From Campylobacterota bacterium (GTDB lineage Bacteria; Campylobacterota; Campylobacteria; Campylobacterales; Sulfurovaceae), in contig JAUPLS010000058.1 in NCBI GenBank assembly GCA_030836805.1, forward strand, positions 1 to 33,634: a DNA stretch of 33,634 nt, read 5' to 3'. Position numbers and translations under genes: made by a program. The notes beneath the pieces are model-generated. The model ran no database searches. It was not told the origin of the DNA and saw only the letters and a list, made by a program, of their open reading frames with translations. Below are positions 8,103-16,816 of the stretch, one piece after another (the stretch's first letter is position 1; each line of letters starts with the position of its first letter).

Positions 8103-8855
8103 ATGCATTGGAAAAAGTCTATTATTGTCGTGCTGCTTGGCCTAACAAACCTCTATGCCAAAACAGTAGAAGGAGAGATCTTGCTGGGCATATTTAGCCA
8201 TGCGCCTTCGGGAAATGCCTCCTATACGCTTCCAGGGAAGACTATGAATGCTGCGGTTGATTTGGAAAATACATTCGGCTGGAAGCAGGAGAATGATGTG
8301 GCGGCGGAAGCTTATCTTGAACATTCACTCCCATTTTTTCCCAACACCAAAATAGGCTATACAAACCTTTCACATACCGGACAAGGCAACGCTACAGATT
8401 TTTTTTGGGGGAACATTATCTCTTTTGACGGATTTGTGGCAAGCAATTTGGATCTTGAACTTTATGATATTACTCCCTATTACAAAATTTTAGACAACAC
8501 GCTAGAAGCTGATTTGGGAATCACCCTAAGATACATTGATGGCAATATTGCCGTAAACACATTTTTACAAAACGAAACAACAGACTTTGAGAGTTTGGTT
8601 CCCATGTTATATGGCAAGGCGAAAGTTGCCATACCAAATACCGATATCAGTATACAATGTGAAGCCGATGCCATCAGCGCAGACAGGACTACTTTTTATG
8701 ACTATGAAATAAGTGTCCGTTATGCCTTTGGGTTGGGCCTGGGCCTTGAGGGGGGCTATAAAGCTTTTCACCTCAACAGCGATGAGCTTGCTGATGGGCT
8801 AAAAACAAATATAGATTTTGAAGGTCCCTACACTATGCTTACATGGAGTTTTTAA
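8103..8855 (+). CDS. TIGR04219-type outer-membrane beta-barrel protein
   Basis: A 250-residue protein with a signal peptide (residues 1-19, cleavage near YAK) and a beta-barrel pattern of alternating residues. It ends in a strand terminating with Phe (YTMLTWSF), the usual C-terminal signal for BAM insertion. The layout, with GNASYTLPG-like early loop and a late GLEGGYKAFHL then a near-terminal DFEGPY, resembles the TIGR04219 family common in marine gamma- and epsilonproteobacteria, whose function is unknown. A good AAGGA RBS precedes the ATG. The stop overlaps the next start by one base (TAATG). Confidence 0.75.
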   Translation: MHWKKSIIVVLLGLTNLYAKTVEGEILLGIFSHAPSGNASYTLPGKTMNAAVDLENTFGWKQENDVAAEAYLEHSLPFFPNTKIGYTNLSHTGQGNATDFFWGNIISFDGFVASNLDLELYDITPYYKILDNTLEADLGITLRYIDGNIAVNTFLQNETTDFESLVPMLYGKAKVAIPNTDISIQCEADAISADRTTFYDYEISVRYAFGLGLGLEGGYKAFHLNSDELADGLKTNIDFEGPYTMLTWSF

Positions 8856-9331
8856 TGGCAAAAAATAGATTCAGAAAAATCAAACAAGGCAAAAAGTTGG
8901 CTCAAAAGATAGACACTTCTCCTGCCCGTATTTATGCCAAAAGCACTATAAAAATAAAAGCATTTTTGACTGACAGCTTTATGCTTTTGATGCCCATCAT
9001 GTATGTAGTCTTTTATCTGATCATGGACGGAAGAGAAGATTTTGCAGCACACAAGCTGACCGGATGGATTTACATACTTGCCCCCTTGGTGATCGCACAG
9101 ACCCTCTTCATGTTAAAATCAGCACAAACGCCGGGATACCGTGCATACGGATTGAAAATTATTGATGAATCTACGGGAGAAAAGCCTGCGGCAGGAATTA
9201 TACTTTTTAGAAATTTGTGTGCCATTTTGTCTTTTTTCTCTTTTTTTGGGTGGGTCATGATGTTTTTTAGAAAAGACCATAAAACTTTACATGATCTTTT
9301 AAGCCATACTGCCGTCATTGATACCAAATGA
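8855..9331 (+). CDS. RDD family membrane protein
   Basis: A 158-residue protein with a basic N-terminus and three to four membrane helices. The RDD-type hallmarks are a first helix following IKIKAFLTDSFMLLMPI, the TPGYRAYGLKIID segment after helix two, and a C-terminal KDHKTLHDLLSHTAVI, which is the typical RDD ending (kTLHDllagT.Vv). The RDD family is of unknown or varied transport function. ATG 8855 is preferred over 8843 because GGAG lies six bases upstream. It overlaps the genes on both sides by one and four bases and is therefore probably translated in tandem with them. Confidence 0.85.
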   Translation: MAKNRFRKIKQGKKLAQKIDTSPARIYAKSTIKIKAFLTDSFMLLMPIMYVVFYLIMDGREDFAAHKLTGWIYILAPLVIAQTLFMLKSAQTPGYRAYGLKIIDESTGEKPAAGIILFRNLCAILSFFSFFGWVMMFFRKDHKTLHDLLSHTAVIDTK

Positions 9332-10443
9332 AACCTCAAGCTCCACTCTTTTCCCCGCTTTTGGGGGGATATTATTTTTTTTATTTTGCCCTGGTAGGCA
9401 TTTATGTAATCTTTATGCCGAAAGTATTACTCTCTTTGGGATACAGTGCTTTGGAGGTAGGGGTTATTTACGCTGCTGCGCCTTTTATGCGCTTTTTACT
9501 TCCATTTGTTTTTCGTCACTATTTCGCACTCACTTCTAGGGTTTATTTTTTCTCCCTTTTGTTTACTTTTGGCGGGACATTGCTCTTTTTGATCACCATA
9601 GAGAATTTCTGGATCTATCTTTGCGCCAATTTGCTTTTTGGCGGGGCAATGGGGATCTCTCTTCCTTATGTGGAAACCATTGCGCTTGCCGCCTTATCAA
9701 AAAATCGCTACGGGAAAATACGTCTTTGGGGATCTTTGGGTTTTATGGGTATAGCCTTATGGCTGGGACGCAAGTTAAATATGCCGTTTGATGCACTCTA
9801 CTATCTAAGCGCCACAGCATTACTTACTTTTTTGTTTGGCGCTCTCCTGGTACGGTACGATACAATCCCCATGGGGGATTCCAAAGGAGATGTCAGTTTT
9901 TCTCTCTTAAAATATTGGGCTTTTTGGGTTTCTGTCTTCTTAATGCAAGTAGGCTTTGGAGGGTTTTATAACTTTTTTACCATCTATGAAACTGCTCACG
10001 GTATTTCGCTTGAGATGACAAGCTGGATGTGGAGCTTTGGTGTAATCTGTGAAATTATCATGCTCTACTTTCAGGGGCCCCTTCTCCAGCGAAATTTACT
10101 TCATATTTTACAATTTGCAACCCTCGTGACTGCTCTAAGGTGGCTGATGCTGTACTTTTTTGCAGATTCAGTGATTCTTACATTTGCTTCTCAGTCCCTG
10201 CATGCAGTAAGCTTCGCACTCTATCATACTGCAGCCATCACCTATGTCTTTTCTCTTTATGCGCAAAAAAAGCTTGCACAACAGTTTTTTTTAGGTATCG
10301 CTTTTGGCCTTGGCGGTTCTGTGGGTGCCATTCTTTCTGGAAAAATGTATGGGGAGTATCTTTTCCTCATGGAATCTTTAATTACTTTTATTGCATTTTT
10401 GGTATTATGGATTCATCAAAAACGTAAAGTGCATATCCCATGA
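9328..10443 (+). CDS. MFS transporter, phenylpropionate-permease-like subfamily
   Basis: A 371-residue protein with about 12 predicted membrane helices and no signal peptide. The opening, a first helix with GGYYFFYFALVGIYVIFMP and a second with ALEVGVIYAAAPFMRFL, together with a central KIRLWGSLGFMGIA loop, is typical of the MFS_1-like/HcaT-type group. The substrate cannot be read from the sequence. It overlaps the RDD gene and mobA by four bases each (ATGA), forming a tight rightward operon with genes of unrelated function. Confidence 0.8.
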   Translation: MKPQAPLFSPLLGGYYFFYFALVGIYVIFMPKVLLSLGYSALEVGVIYAAAPFMRFLLPFVFRHYFALTSRVYFFSLLFTFGGTLLFLITIENFWIYLCANLLFGGAMGISLPYVETIALAALSKNRYGKIRLWGSLGFMGIALWLGRKLNMPFDALYYLSATALLTFLFGALLVRYDTIPMGDSKGDVSFSLLKYWAFWVSVFLMQVGFGGFYNFFTIYETAHGISLEMTSWMWSFGVICEIIMLYFQGPLLQRNLLHILQFATLVTALRWLMLYFFADSVILTFASQSLHAVSFALYHTAAITYVFSLYAQKKLAQQFFLGIAFGLGGSVGAILSGKMYGEYLFLMESLITFIAFLVLWIHQKRKVHIP

Positions 10444-11009
10444 ATAAAAAAAAAGGCGTTGCCGTTGTATTTGCCGGAGGTAAAAGCTCGCGAATGGGGG
10501 CAGATAAAGCCCTGCTTCCCTTTGGCAAGCATCCTACACTTAGCGAGTTTCAATACTTTAAGCTTTCTGCATTGTTTCACAAAGTATATCTTTCAACCAA
10601 AGAAAAAAAATTTGATTTCACGGATGCGCTTATTTTTGATTGTCAGAAAGAGTCCTCCCCTCTTGTAGGGATTGTTTCTGTTTTTGAAGCTTTGGATATA
10701 GATGAAGTGTTCATATTAAGCGTAGATATGCCATTCGTAAATAAAGAGATTATCCGCACACTGCAAGAAAATAATTCGCAACAATGGGACGCGATTGTAG
10801 CAAAAAGCCCCAAAGGCATACAGCCCCTGTGCGGTTTTTATAAAAAAAGTATTCTTTCTTTGGCCCGCAACCATCTCGCTATCGGCAACCATCGTTTACA
10901 AAATCTGCTTGAAGAGGCCCGAACACATTATGTAGCTTTTGATTCAGATATGCCCTTTGCCAATCTCAATACTCCCGATGAATACCAAAATGCATTTGGA
11001 ATTATTTAA
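10440..11009 (+). CDS. mobA: Molybdenum cofactor guanylyltransferase MobA
   Basis: A 189-residue nucleotidyltransferase that attaches GMP to molybdopterin to form the guanine-dinucleotide cofactor used by DMSO-reductase family enzymes such as NapA and formate dehydrogenases. The diagnostic motif FAGGKSSRMGADKALLPFG lies at residues 11-29, and ILSVDMPFV contains the metal-binding aspartate (about residue 95). The C-terminal region has the usual PLCGFYKKS and NLNTPDEY (about 172-183). The ATG overlaps the MFS stop (ATGA). Its 3' end overlaps the convergent LysR gene by 8 bp. Confidence 0.92.
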   Translation: MNKKKGVAVVFAGGKSSRMGADKALLPFGKHPTLSEFQYFKLSALFHKVYLSTKEKKFDFTDALIFDCQKESSPLVGIVSVFEALDIDEVFILSVDMPFVNKEIIRTLQENNSQQWDAIVAKSPKGIQPLCGFYKKSILSLARNHLAIGNHRLQNLLEEARTHYVAFDSDMPFANLNTPDEYQNAFGII

Positions 11010-11922
11010 CATGCTTAAATCTTGCACTCTGCTCGGATTCCAACATCTGAACCATCAATTTCTTGGAAAAATAGACAAATTTTTCAAAAAGCGTACTATG
11101 GTATTTATCTTTATGATATATCATCAAAAAATCTCTTTTACAATCAAAGTTTTTGACGTCGACACGATAAAGCTTACCTTCTTTGAGCTCATTTTCTACA
11201 GAAATTTTAGAGATACATGTCAAACATTCACGATTGGTCAAAATGCTTTTGATAGATTCCGTATGTCCAAGTTCTAAAAAGATATTCAACTTGTCTACTT
11301 TGTCTTTGATATAGTTCAAAAAGACCTCTCTTGTTCCGGAACCCTCTTCTCTGAGAATCCATCTCTCCTTTGCCAATTCATCTATATAACAGCTTTTATT
11401 AAATTTTGGACTTGCACTAATTACTAAAAGCTCGTCTACGCCTATCTTCTCTTTGATGATATCAGGCCCCAAAACCAATCCTTCTACGAAACCGATATCA
11501 ATAGTTCCTTCTTGGATCATTTGCGTAATTTCTTTTGTATTTCCCTCTTTAAGAGTAATTTTCACATCTGGATACGAACTCATATAGCTGCAAATAATGG
11601 TCGGCATCAAATAATCGACAATAGTCGTACTGGCACCCACCCGGATCATCCCTTTATTTTCTGAATTTTTAAATTCGTATTCGATATCAGAAAGCTTTTT
11701 AAAAATCGGATCAATCTCTTTATAAAAAGCCCGCCCTACTTCATTAAGTACAAGTTTTTTGTTAATACGGTCAAATACGGGTTTTCCCAAAATATTTTCC
11801 AGTTCTTTGATAGACATTGATATTGCCGACTGGCTCAGCTTCATCTCTTTGGCTACATTGGTTAAATGTCCAGAAGCCACCACCTTTAGAAAGATCTCCA
11901 TTTGCCTTAAAGTCAGTTTCAT
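11002..11922 (-). CDS. LysR-family regulator (YeiE-like), divergent from yeiH
   Basis: A 306-residue LysR protein from ATG 11922 (MKLTLRQMEIFLKV). An in-frame TTG at 11940 is the alternative start. The winged HTH (about residues 3-62) contains LTNVAKEMKLSQSAISMSI. The effector domain contains IRVGASTTIVDYLMP and ILREEGSGTREVF, the second being characteristic of the CysB/CysL/YeiE branch. In Enterobacteria, YeiE is reported to control the neighbouring yeiH and to respond to sulfite. The divergent pairing here supports local control of yeiH; the effector is inferred. Confidence 0.85.
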   Translation of the reverse strand: MKLTLRQMEIFLKVVASGHLTNVAKEMKLSQSAISMSIKELENILGKPVFDRINKKLVLNEVGRAFYKEIDPIFKKLSDIEYEFKNSENKGMIRVGASTTIVDYLMPTIICSYMSSYPDVKITLKEGNTKEITQMIQEGTIDIGFVEGLVLGPDIIKEKIGVDELLVISASPKFNKSCYIDELAKERWILREEGSGTREVFLNYIKDKVDKLNIFLELGHTESIKSILTNRECLTCISKISVENELKEGKLYRVDVKNFDCKRDFLMIYHKDKYHSTLFEKFVYFSKKLMVQMLESEQSARFKHVK

Positions 11923-11967
11923 TTTCACTCTTTTATTCAAATATTTTTATGATAGTTTTATATTAAA

Positions 11968-11987
11968 TTGATTTTTTATTATATCAA
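11968..11987. promoter_or_regulatory. Candidate LysR operator between lysR and yeiH
   Basis: An interrupted dyad TTGAT-N10-ATCAA in the roughly 117-bp divergent gap. LysR-type sites are usually T-N11-A dyads of about this size. A TATAGT box at 11991-11996 could be the yeiH -10, placing the dyad in the -35 region. The surrounding DNA is very AT-rich, so chance symmetry is possible. Confidence 0.4.
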
Positions 11988-12039
11988 AATTATAGTACAA
12001 TCTCAAGATTCTTATCAAAAATACTGAAGGAATTTGCAT

Positions 12040-13107
12040 ATGCCCTTTTCTCCCCAAAAACGTTCAGGCACCCTTAATGGCATCTTATTTGTAGCCATCT
12101 TTTCTGCTGCCGCAACCTACATCGCCGACATAAGCGCCGTCAAGGCCCTGGGGCTTTCTCCTTTGGTGATCGGTATTGTCATGGGTATATTTTATGCCAA
12201 CACCCTGCACAACAAATTTCCTGCTGCCTGGGAAAGCGGTATCGCATTTTCGGCAAAGAAAATTTTACGCTTTGCTATTGTATTTTACGGGTTTAGAATT
12301 ACATTTCAAGAGATTGGAGCGGTGGGGCTGGAAGGCTTTCTTGTTTCGCTCATCATGCTCTCTACCACCTTTGTACTCGGAACATGGCTAGGCCAAAAGA
12401 TTTTTGGCATGGACAGGGATACTTCTATACTAAATGCCTCCGGTGCTTCTGTTTGCGGGGCGGCGGCCGTGCTTGCCACGGAGCCGGTACTCAAATCAGA
12501 AGAATACAAGGCAGCAATTGCAGTTTCGATGGTTGTACTTTTCGGAACCATATCTATGTTTCTTTATCCTGTGCTTTACACTATGTTCATCGAAAATGCT
12601 TCAGGCTTTTTGCATATGGACGCAAGAGAATTTGGTATCTATGCGGGCGGAACGATCCACGAGGTTGCACAGGTAGTCGCTGTGCCGTTTTCTGTGCCGG
12701 GAACGCCGCAAGAAATGGCGGACAATGCCATAATCGTCAAAATGACACGAGTCATCATGATCGCACCCATGCTCATCATTTTGGGTATTTATCTCAGCTA
12801 CACTGCCAAAAAAGAAGGCGGCAAGGCAGGAGGCGCTGTTCAGCTTGTTATTCCTTGGTTTGCTGTCTATTTTATCGGCGTTGCCGGATTTAACTCGCTT
12901 CATTTTATTCCCTCAAATATGGTAGAGATGGTTAACGAGATTGATACATTCTTGTTAACGATGGCAATGACAGCACTGGGCATGGGAACACGCTTTGCCA
13001 AATTTAAAGGATTAGGCCTCGCTCCTGTCTATACTTCAGCAGTAATGTTTATATGGCTTTTGGCGGGGGGGTTTATTGTGACTAAAGTCGTTTGTGCTAC
13101 GCTGTAG
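12040..13107 (+). CDS. yeiH: YeiH family putative sulfate/sulfite exporter
   Basis: A 355-residue polytopic protein with about ten membrane helices, matching the YeiH/Cons_hypoth698 family. Conserved blocks include LSPLVIGIVMGIFYAN near residue 40, KKILRFAIVFYGFRITF, the NASGASVCGAAAVLATEPV loop, and YAGGTIHEVAQVVA. The family is annotated as a putative sulfate exporter; a link to sulfite comes from its YeiE partner. ATG 12040 is chosen over the TTG at 12034 because AAGGA lies eight bases upstream of it. No terminator was seen before the convergent comM gene. Confidence 0.9.
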   Translation: MPFSPQKRSGTLNGILFVAIFSAAATYIADISAVKALGLSPLVIGIVMGIFYANTLHNKFPAAWESGIAFSAKKILRFAIVFYGFRITFQEIGAVGLEGFLVSLIMLSTTFVLGTWLGQKIFGMDRDTSILNASGASVCGAAAVLATEPVLKSEEYKAAIAVSMVVLFGTISMFLYPVLYTMFIENASGFLHMDAREFGIYAGGTIHEVAQVVAVPFSVPGTPQEMADNAIIVKMTRVIMIAPMLIILGIYLSYTAKKEGGKAGGAVQLVIPWFAVYFIGVAGFNSLHFIPSNMVEMVNEIDTFLLTMAMTALGMGTRFAKFKGLGLAPVYTSAVMFIWLLAGGFIVTKVVCATL

Positions 13108-13173
13108 TTCAAAATCTCTTTTTTCATGCACTGATAAAGTCCAAGGGTTCGCTTTTTACATCCGGGCGCATCT

Positions 13174-14751
13174 TTACTTCCTCCTGCGATAGCTTAAGGC
13201 TTCTAAAATATCTGATTTTTCAATCATCTCGTGTTTTCCAAGATCGGCAATCGTTCTTGCTATCTTCTTTACGCTTGCAATACTTCTGTGCGACAGGTCA
13301 AACCTACCGATAGCTCCATCGAGTATCACCATCGCCTCATTTGTGAGCAAGCAATACTTCTCTATCTCTTCCTCGCTCAACTTCCCGTTAAGCCGCTCCT
13401 GCCCTCTTTGTTTTTGCATCTTAAATGCCTCAATCACCTTTTCGTGCATCTGCTTGGAATTTATATCGCTTTTGTCCTGTCCACCCACTTCTTGCATCAC
13501 CACAAAAAGATCTATACGATCCAAAAACGGATCGGAAAGTCTGTTTTGGTATCTTTTGATCTCTACTTCGCTGCAGCGGCATGGTTTGTTTTTTGAAAGC
13601 AAATTGCCGCATGGACACGGATTCATTGCCGCAACAAACATAATATCGGCTTCATACTCTATCTTTGCATTGACTCTGGCAATATGTACCTTTTTGTCCT
13701 GCAAAGGCTCCCTTAGTGCTTCAAGCACATTCTTGGAGAAATGGGGAAGCTCATCAAAAAAAAGGATCCCTTTGTGCGCAAGCGCCACTTCTCCTATCTT
13801 CGCCTGCAAAGAACCTCCTCCGAAAATCGAAGCAGAGGTGGCAGTATGGTGCGGTGAACGCATAGGTCGCAAGGCAGAAAAGTTTGGCGCAACCCCGTCT
13901 AAAAACTGATGCTTCGCTATGGAAAGCATCTCCTCTTCGAACAAAGGAGGCAAAATGTTTTTGATGCGTTTGGCGATCATACTTTTACCGCATCCGGGAC
14001 TTCCTTCCATTAAAAAGTTATGCATCCCGGATGCGGCAATAAGCGAAGCTCTCTTTGCTACGCTCTGGCCCTTTACATCCCCAAAATCGACCTCATATCT
14101 CTGCTCAAAATAATAAACCCTTTCCATCAACTGAACCTGATTTGCATCATAAGAAAACGACTTTACATTTGCTTCAAAAGTTTTACTTTTTAAAATCTCT
14201 ATGGCCTCGCTAAGCGTCTCGATGGCAATAAATTCAACGCCTGAAATATGACTCAGATAGTTAATAGCCTCCTTGGGTACGACCGCCCGTTTGATAACCC
14301 CCTGCTCTTTAAGTGATAAGATTAAAGGAAATAGCATAGAACTTGATTTGACCTTTCCGTCAAGCCCCAATTCCCCAAAAACAAAAAGACCTTCTTCATC
14401 GATTGTATGCTTATGGAGCGCAATCAAAAGAGCCAAAGAAAGATCGAAATGGGTTCCGGATTTCTTCAAATCGGAAGGACTCAAATTCACAGTAATCTTA
14501 AGCGGCGGAAAAATAAATCCATTGGTTAGCAGTGCCGATTTCACGCGTTCCTTCGCTTCTTGAATATCATTACTCGCCAGCCCAACAACTGCAAATCCAG
14601 GCAGGCCTTTGGTAAATGTTGCCTCCACCTCTATGACTTTTGCATTAACCCCCTCAAGGGTGGCACAAGTGAGCCGATTGACAATTGCAGATTGATTTTC
14701 TTTCTTTTTGTTTTCCGGTGGAAAATTACCACTATCTGTTTTTGCATTCAT
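13174..14751 (-). CDS. comM: YifB/ComM family Mg-chelatase-like AAA+ ATPase
   Basis: A 525-residue protein with an N-terminal ChlI-like domain (LTCATLEGVNAKVIEVE, residues 27-43; LSPSDLKKSGTHFDL, 90-104). The AAA+ core has Walker A GSPGCGKS (250-257) and Walker B ILFFDELPHF (Asp333). Cysteines in NPCPCG and CRC (379, 381, 391, 393) form the zinc-like site typical of YifB. The C-terminal domain contains LSHRSIASVKKIARTIADL. ComM acts as a hexameric branch-migration helicase in natural transformation of other bacteria. ATG 14751 is chosen; the open frame continues upstream but overlaps gdhA. RBS is weak. Confidence 0.9.
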   Translation of the reverse strand: MNAKTDSGNFPPENKKKENQSAIVNRLTCATLEGVNAKVIEVEATFTKGLPGFAVVGLASNDIQEAKERVKSALLTNGFIFPPLKITVNLSPSDLKKSGTHFDLSLALLIALHKHTIDEEGLFVFGELGLDGKVKSSSMLFPLILSLKEQGVIKRAVVPKEAINYLSHISGVEFIAIETLSEAIEILKSKTFEANVKSFSYDANQVQLMERVYYFEQRYEVDFGDVKGQSVAKRASLIAASGMHNFLMEGSPGCGKSMIAKRIKNILPPLFEEEMLSIAKHQFLDGVAPNFSALRPMRSPHHTATSASIFGGGSLQAKIGEVALAHKGILFFDELPHFSKNVLEALREPLQDKKVHIARVNAKIEYEADIMFVAAMNPCPCGNLLSKNKPCRCSEVEIKRYQNRLSDPFLDRIDLFVVMQEVGGQDKSDINSKQMHEKVIEAFKMQKQRGQERLNGKLSEEEIEKYCLLTNEAMVILDGAIGRFDLSHRSIASVKKIARTIADLGKHEMIEKSDILEALSYRRRK

Positions 14752-14805
14752 AAGTGAAGTTTTACACAAACGGCTAAAAAAATACAAAAATATGTCAAAT
14801 TGTAA

Positions 14806-14811
14806 TATAAT
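14806..14811 (+). promoter_or_regulatory. Putative gdhA -10 element
   Basis: A perfect TATAAT 27 bp upstream of the gdhA ATG, in the 87-bp gap divergent from comM, followed by an AAGGA ribosome binding site at 14829-14833. A TSS near 14818 would give a leader of about 20 nt. Confidence 0.5.
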
Positions 14812-14838
14812 ATTGCCATTTATTTTACAAGGACTTCT

Positions 14839-16194
14839 ATGGACTATATTGATAAAGCAATGAAACTCGCAACAGAAACAAACTGCAAAGATAGCACAAA
14901 CTTTTTTCAGGCCCTCAAAGAAGTTTTGGTGTCCATAAAACCACTCATTCAAAATCACCCCGAATATGAACGTCACAACATTATAGAGCGCATCGTATCG
15001 CCCAATAGAGAGATACGTTTCAAAGTCGAATGGCTGGACGACAAAAACAACATCTGCGTCAATAACGGCCACAGAATACAATTTAACAATGCCCTGGGGC
15101 CCTACAAAGGGGGTGTGCGTTTTCACCCCAGTGTCAATACGGATATTTTAAAATTCCTTGCTTTTGAGCAAATCTTCAAAAATGCACTGACAGGATTGCA
15201 TATAGGCGGAGCAAAGGGGGGCGCTGATTTTGATCCCAAAGGAAAAAGCGACAATGAAATTATGAAATTTTGCCAGTCATTTATGTCTTCTTTCTATAAC
15301 AGCATCGGATCTGATATCGATATATTGGGAGGAGATATAGGAGTGGGGGAGCGAGAAGTGGGTTATTTGTTTGGACAGTACAAACTGCTGACCAACTCCT
15401 ACGACAGCATCATTACCAGCAAGCCTCTTTCTCTTGGAGGTAGCCTTGGGCGCACGGAAGCTACGGGATATGGATTGATCTATTTTACCGAAACGCTTTT
15501 GCAAGATCAAAATGATACGCTCAAAGGCAAGATTTGCACCGTAAGCGGAAGCGGAAATGTTGCCATTCATGCCATCGAAAAACTTTATGATCTTGGGGCC
15601 ATTCCTGTTACCTGCTCGGATTCAAGAGGCGCGGTACACGACAGCAACGGCATTGATCTTGCCCTTCTTAAAAAGATCAAACTAGAACGCAGAGCTTCTT
15701 TGGAATATTATGCATTGGAGAGAAAAAGTGCCGTATACGTAAAAAATGATGCTTTCAATAACGGTTCAAACTACGTATGGCAGATCCCTTGCTTCGCCGC
15801 TTTTCCGTGCGCCACGCAAAATGAACTTGACGCAATCGCCGCACAAACGCTTATAGACAACAACGTCAAAATCATTGCCGAAGGAGCCAATATGCCCACT
15901 GTGCCTGAAGCCATAGACCTGTTTGCAGGAAACGGGGTGCTCTTTGCCCCTGCCAAAGCAGCAAATGCGGGAGGTGTTGCGGTCAGTGTACTTGAGATGG
16001 GGCAAAACAACTCTCTTAATTATTTTTCTTTCAAAGAGGTTGACCAAAAATTACAATATATTATGTCCAATATCTATCATGATATGAAAAAAACCTGCGA
16101 GGAATATGCCCTGGGTGCGGATCTGATTGCAGCAGCAAACATCTTAGGTTTCAAACGTGTAGCCAATGCAATGATTGCGCAAGGAGTGTTATAG
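14839..16194 (+). CDS. gdhA: NADP-type glutamate dehydrogenase
   Basis: A 451-residue hexameric-type glutamate dehydrogenase that interconverts 2-oxoglutarate plus ammonia and glutamate. Conserved blocks are NALGPYKGGVRFHPSVN (84-100), the catalytic-lysine loop GGAKGGADFDPKG (123-135, Lys126), GGDIGVGEREVGYLFGQ, and the Rossmann turn VSGSGNVA. Length and the C-terminal ANAGGVAVSVLEMGQN match the ~450-residue GdhA group, normally NADPH-specific; cofactor choice is inferred. Strong AAGGA RBS and TATAAT box lie upstream, and a strong hairpin follows. Confidence 0.95.
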   Translation: MDYIDKAMKLATETNCKDSTNFFQALKEVLVSIKPLIQNHPEYERHNIIERIVSPNREIRFKVEWLDDKNNICVNNGHRIQFNNALGPYKGGVRFHPSVNTDILKFLAFEQIFKNALTGLHIGGAKGGADFDPKGKSDNEIMKFCQSFMSSFYNSIGSDIDILGGDIGVGEREVGYLFGQYKLLTNSYDSIITSKPLSLGGSLGRTEATGYGLIYFTETLLQDQNDTLKGKICTVSGSGNVAIHAIEKLYDLGAIPVTCSDSRGAVHDSNGIDLALLKKIKLERRASLEYYALERKSAVYVKNDAFNNGSNYVWQIPCFAAFPCATQNELDAIAAQTLIDNNVKIIAEGANMPTVPEAIDLFAGNGVLFAPAKAANAGGVAVSVLEMGQNNSLNYFSFKEVDQKLQYIMSNIYHDMKKTCEEYALGADLIAAANILGFKRVANAMIAQGVL

Positions 16195-16218
16195 TCTTTT
16201 GTGTCGTTCCTGCTGGCC

Positions 16219-16256
16219 GAACGATATATATTCAATGTTGCGAATATGTATCGTTC
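16219..16256. terminator. Strong hairpin between convergent gdhA and def
   Basis: Fifteen-base arms (16219-16233 and 16242-16256), GAACGATATATATTC and GAATATGTATCGTTC, pair at 14 of 15 positions, the remaining one being a G-U wobble on the + strand, around an 8-nt loop. It lies 25 bp after gdhA and 26 bp after def. Neither side has a proper T-tract directly at the stem, so it may act as a bidirectional or 3'-end-protecting hairpin. The symmetry itself is certain. Confidence 0.7.
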
Positions 16257-16282
16257 CCAAAAAACACACAAAAAGCAAAAAT

Positions 16283-16807
16283 TTATGGGGTTTTTTGTCT
16301 TTTTTTCCACTCTTTTTCAAACTTTTTACGTTTGATGTAAGAAAGTTTTTCTATAAAAACCCTTCCCTCAAGATGGTCTATCTCATGCTGCATCGCAATA
16401 GCAAGAAATTCATCATCTTCTATAATATGGGCATTGCCTTCTCTGTCTTGATATTCAACTTTAACATATTTTGCGCGATCTACATCTTCATAGACACCGG
16501 GAACACTCAAGCACCCCTCTTGAAATTGAGTAGCGCCATCCATTTGAATAATGACAGGATTGATCATCTCCAATGTATTTTCTTTGGGTTGGCTGTGTTC
16601 GTTGTCTGTTTCTTCCAGCGGGATATTGATGATTAATACACGCAGGTCGACCCCGATTTGGATGGCAGCAAGCCCTATGCCATTTTTAGCAATCATCGTA
16701 TCATACATATCGTCCAGCAGGGTATGGATCTTTTCATCAAATACCTCAACTTTTCTAGAGATCAGCTTGAGCCTTTTGTCAGGATAAACAACTATTTCTC
16801 TTACCAT
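16283..16807 (-). CDS. def: Peptide deformylase
   Basis: A 174-residue metalloenzyme that removes the formyl group from the N-terminal methionine of nascent proteins. All three motifs are present: GIGLAAIQ (43-50), EGCLSVPG (97-104, metal ligand Cys99) and QHEIDHLEG (140-148, ligands His141 and His145, catalytic Glu142). ATG 16807 has a weak GAAG ribosome binding site and lies 9 bp after clpP. The order tig-clpP-def groups three proteins that act on nascent or misfolded chains. Confidence 0.96.
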   Translation of the reverse strand: MVREIVVYPDKRLKLISRKVEVFDEKIHTLLDDMYDTMIAKNGIGLAAIQIGVDLRVLIINIPLEETDNEHSQPKENTLEMINPVIIQMDGATQFQEGCLSVPGVYEDVDRAKYVKVEYQDREGNAHIIEDDEFLAIAMQHEIDHLEGRVFIEKLSYIKRKKFEKEWKKRQKTP

Positions 16808-16816
16808 ACTTCAAGC

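Noticed and set aside
12384-12893. Long open frame in another phase inside yeiH
   Set aside because: It is a shadow of the yeiH coding sequence with Cys/Arg/His-rich composition and no RBS.
13343-13909. 188-codon open frame antisense to comM
   Set aside because: Composition is typical of an antisense shadow (Ser/Cys/Leu-rich), while the opposite strand encodes all ComM motifs.
14752-15126. 125-residue N-terminal extension of the ComM frame
   Set aside because: It runs antisense through the start of gdhA, has no similarity to the YifB family, and the family domain begins just after ATG 14751.
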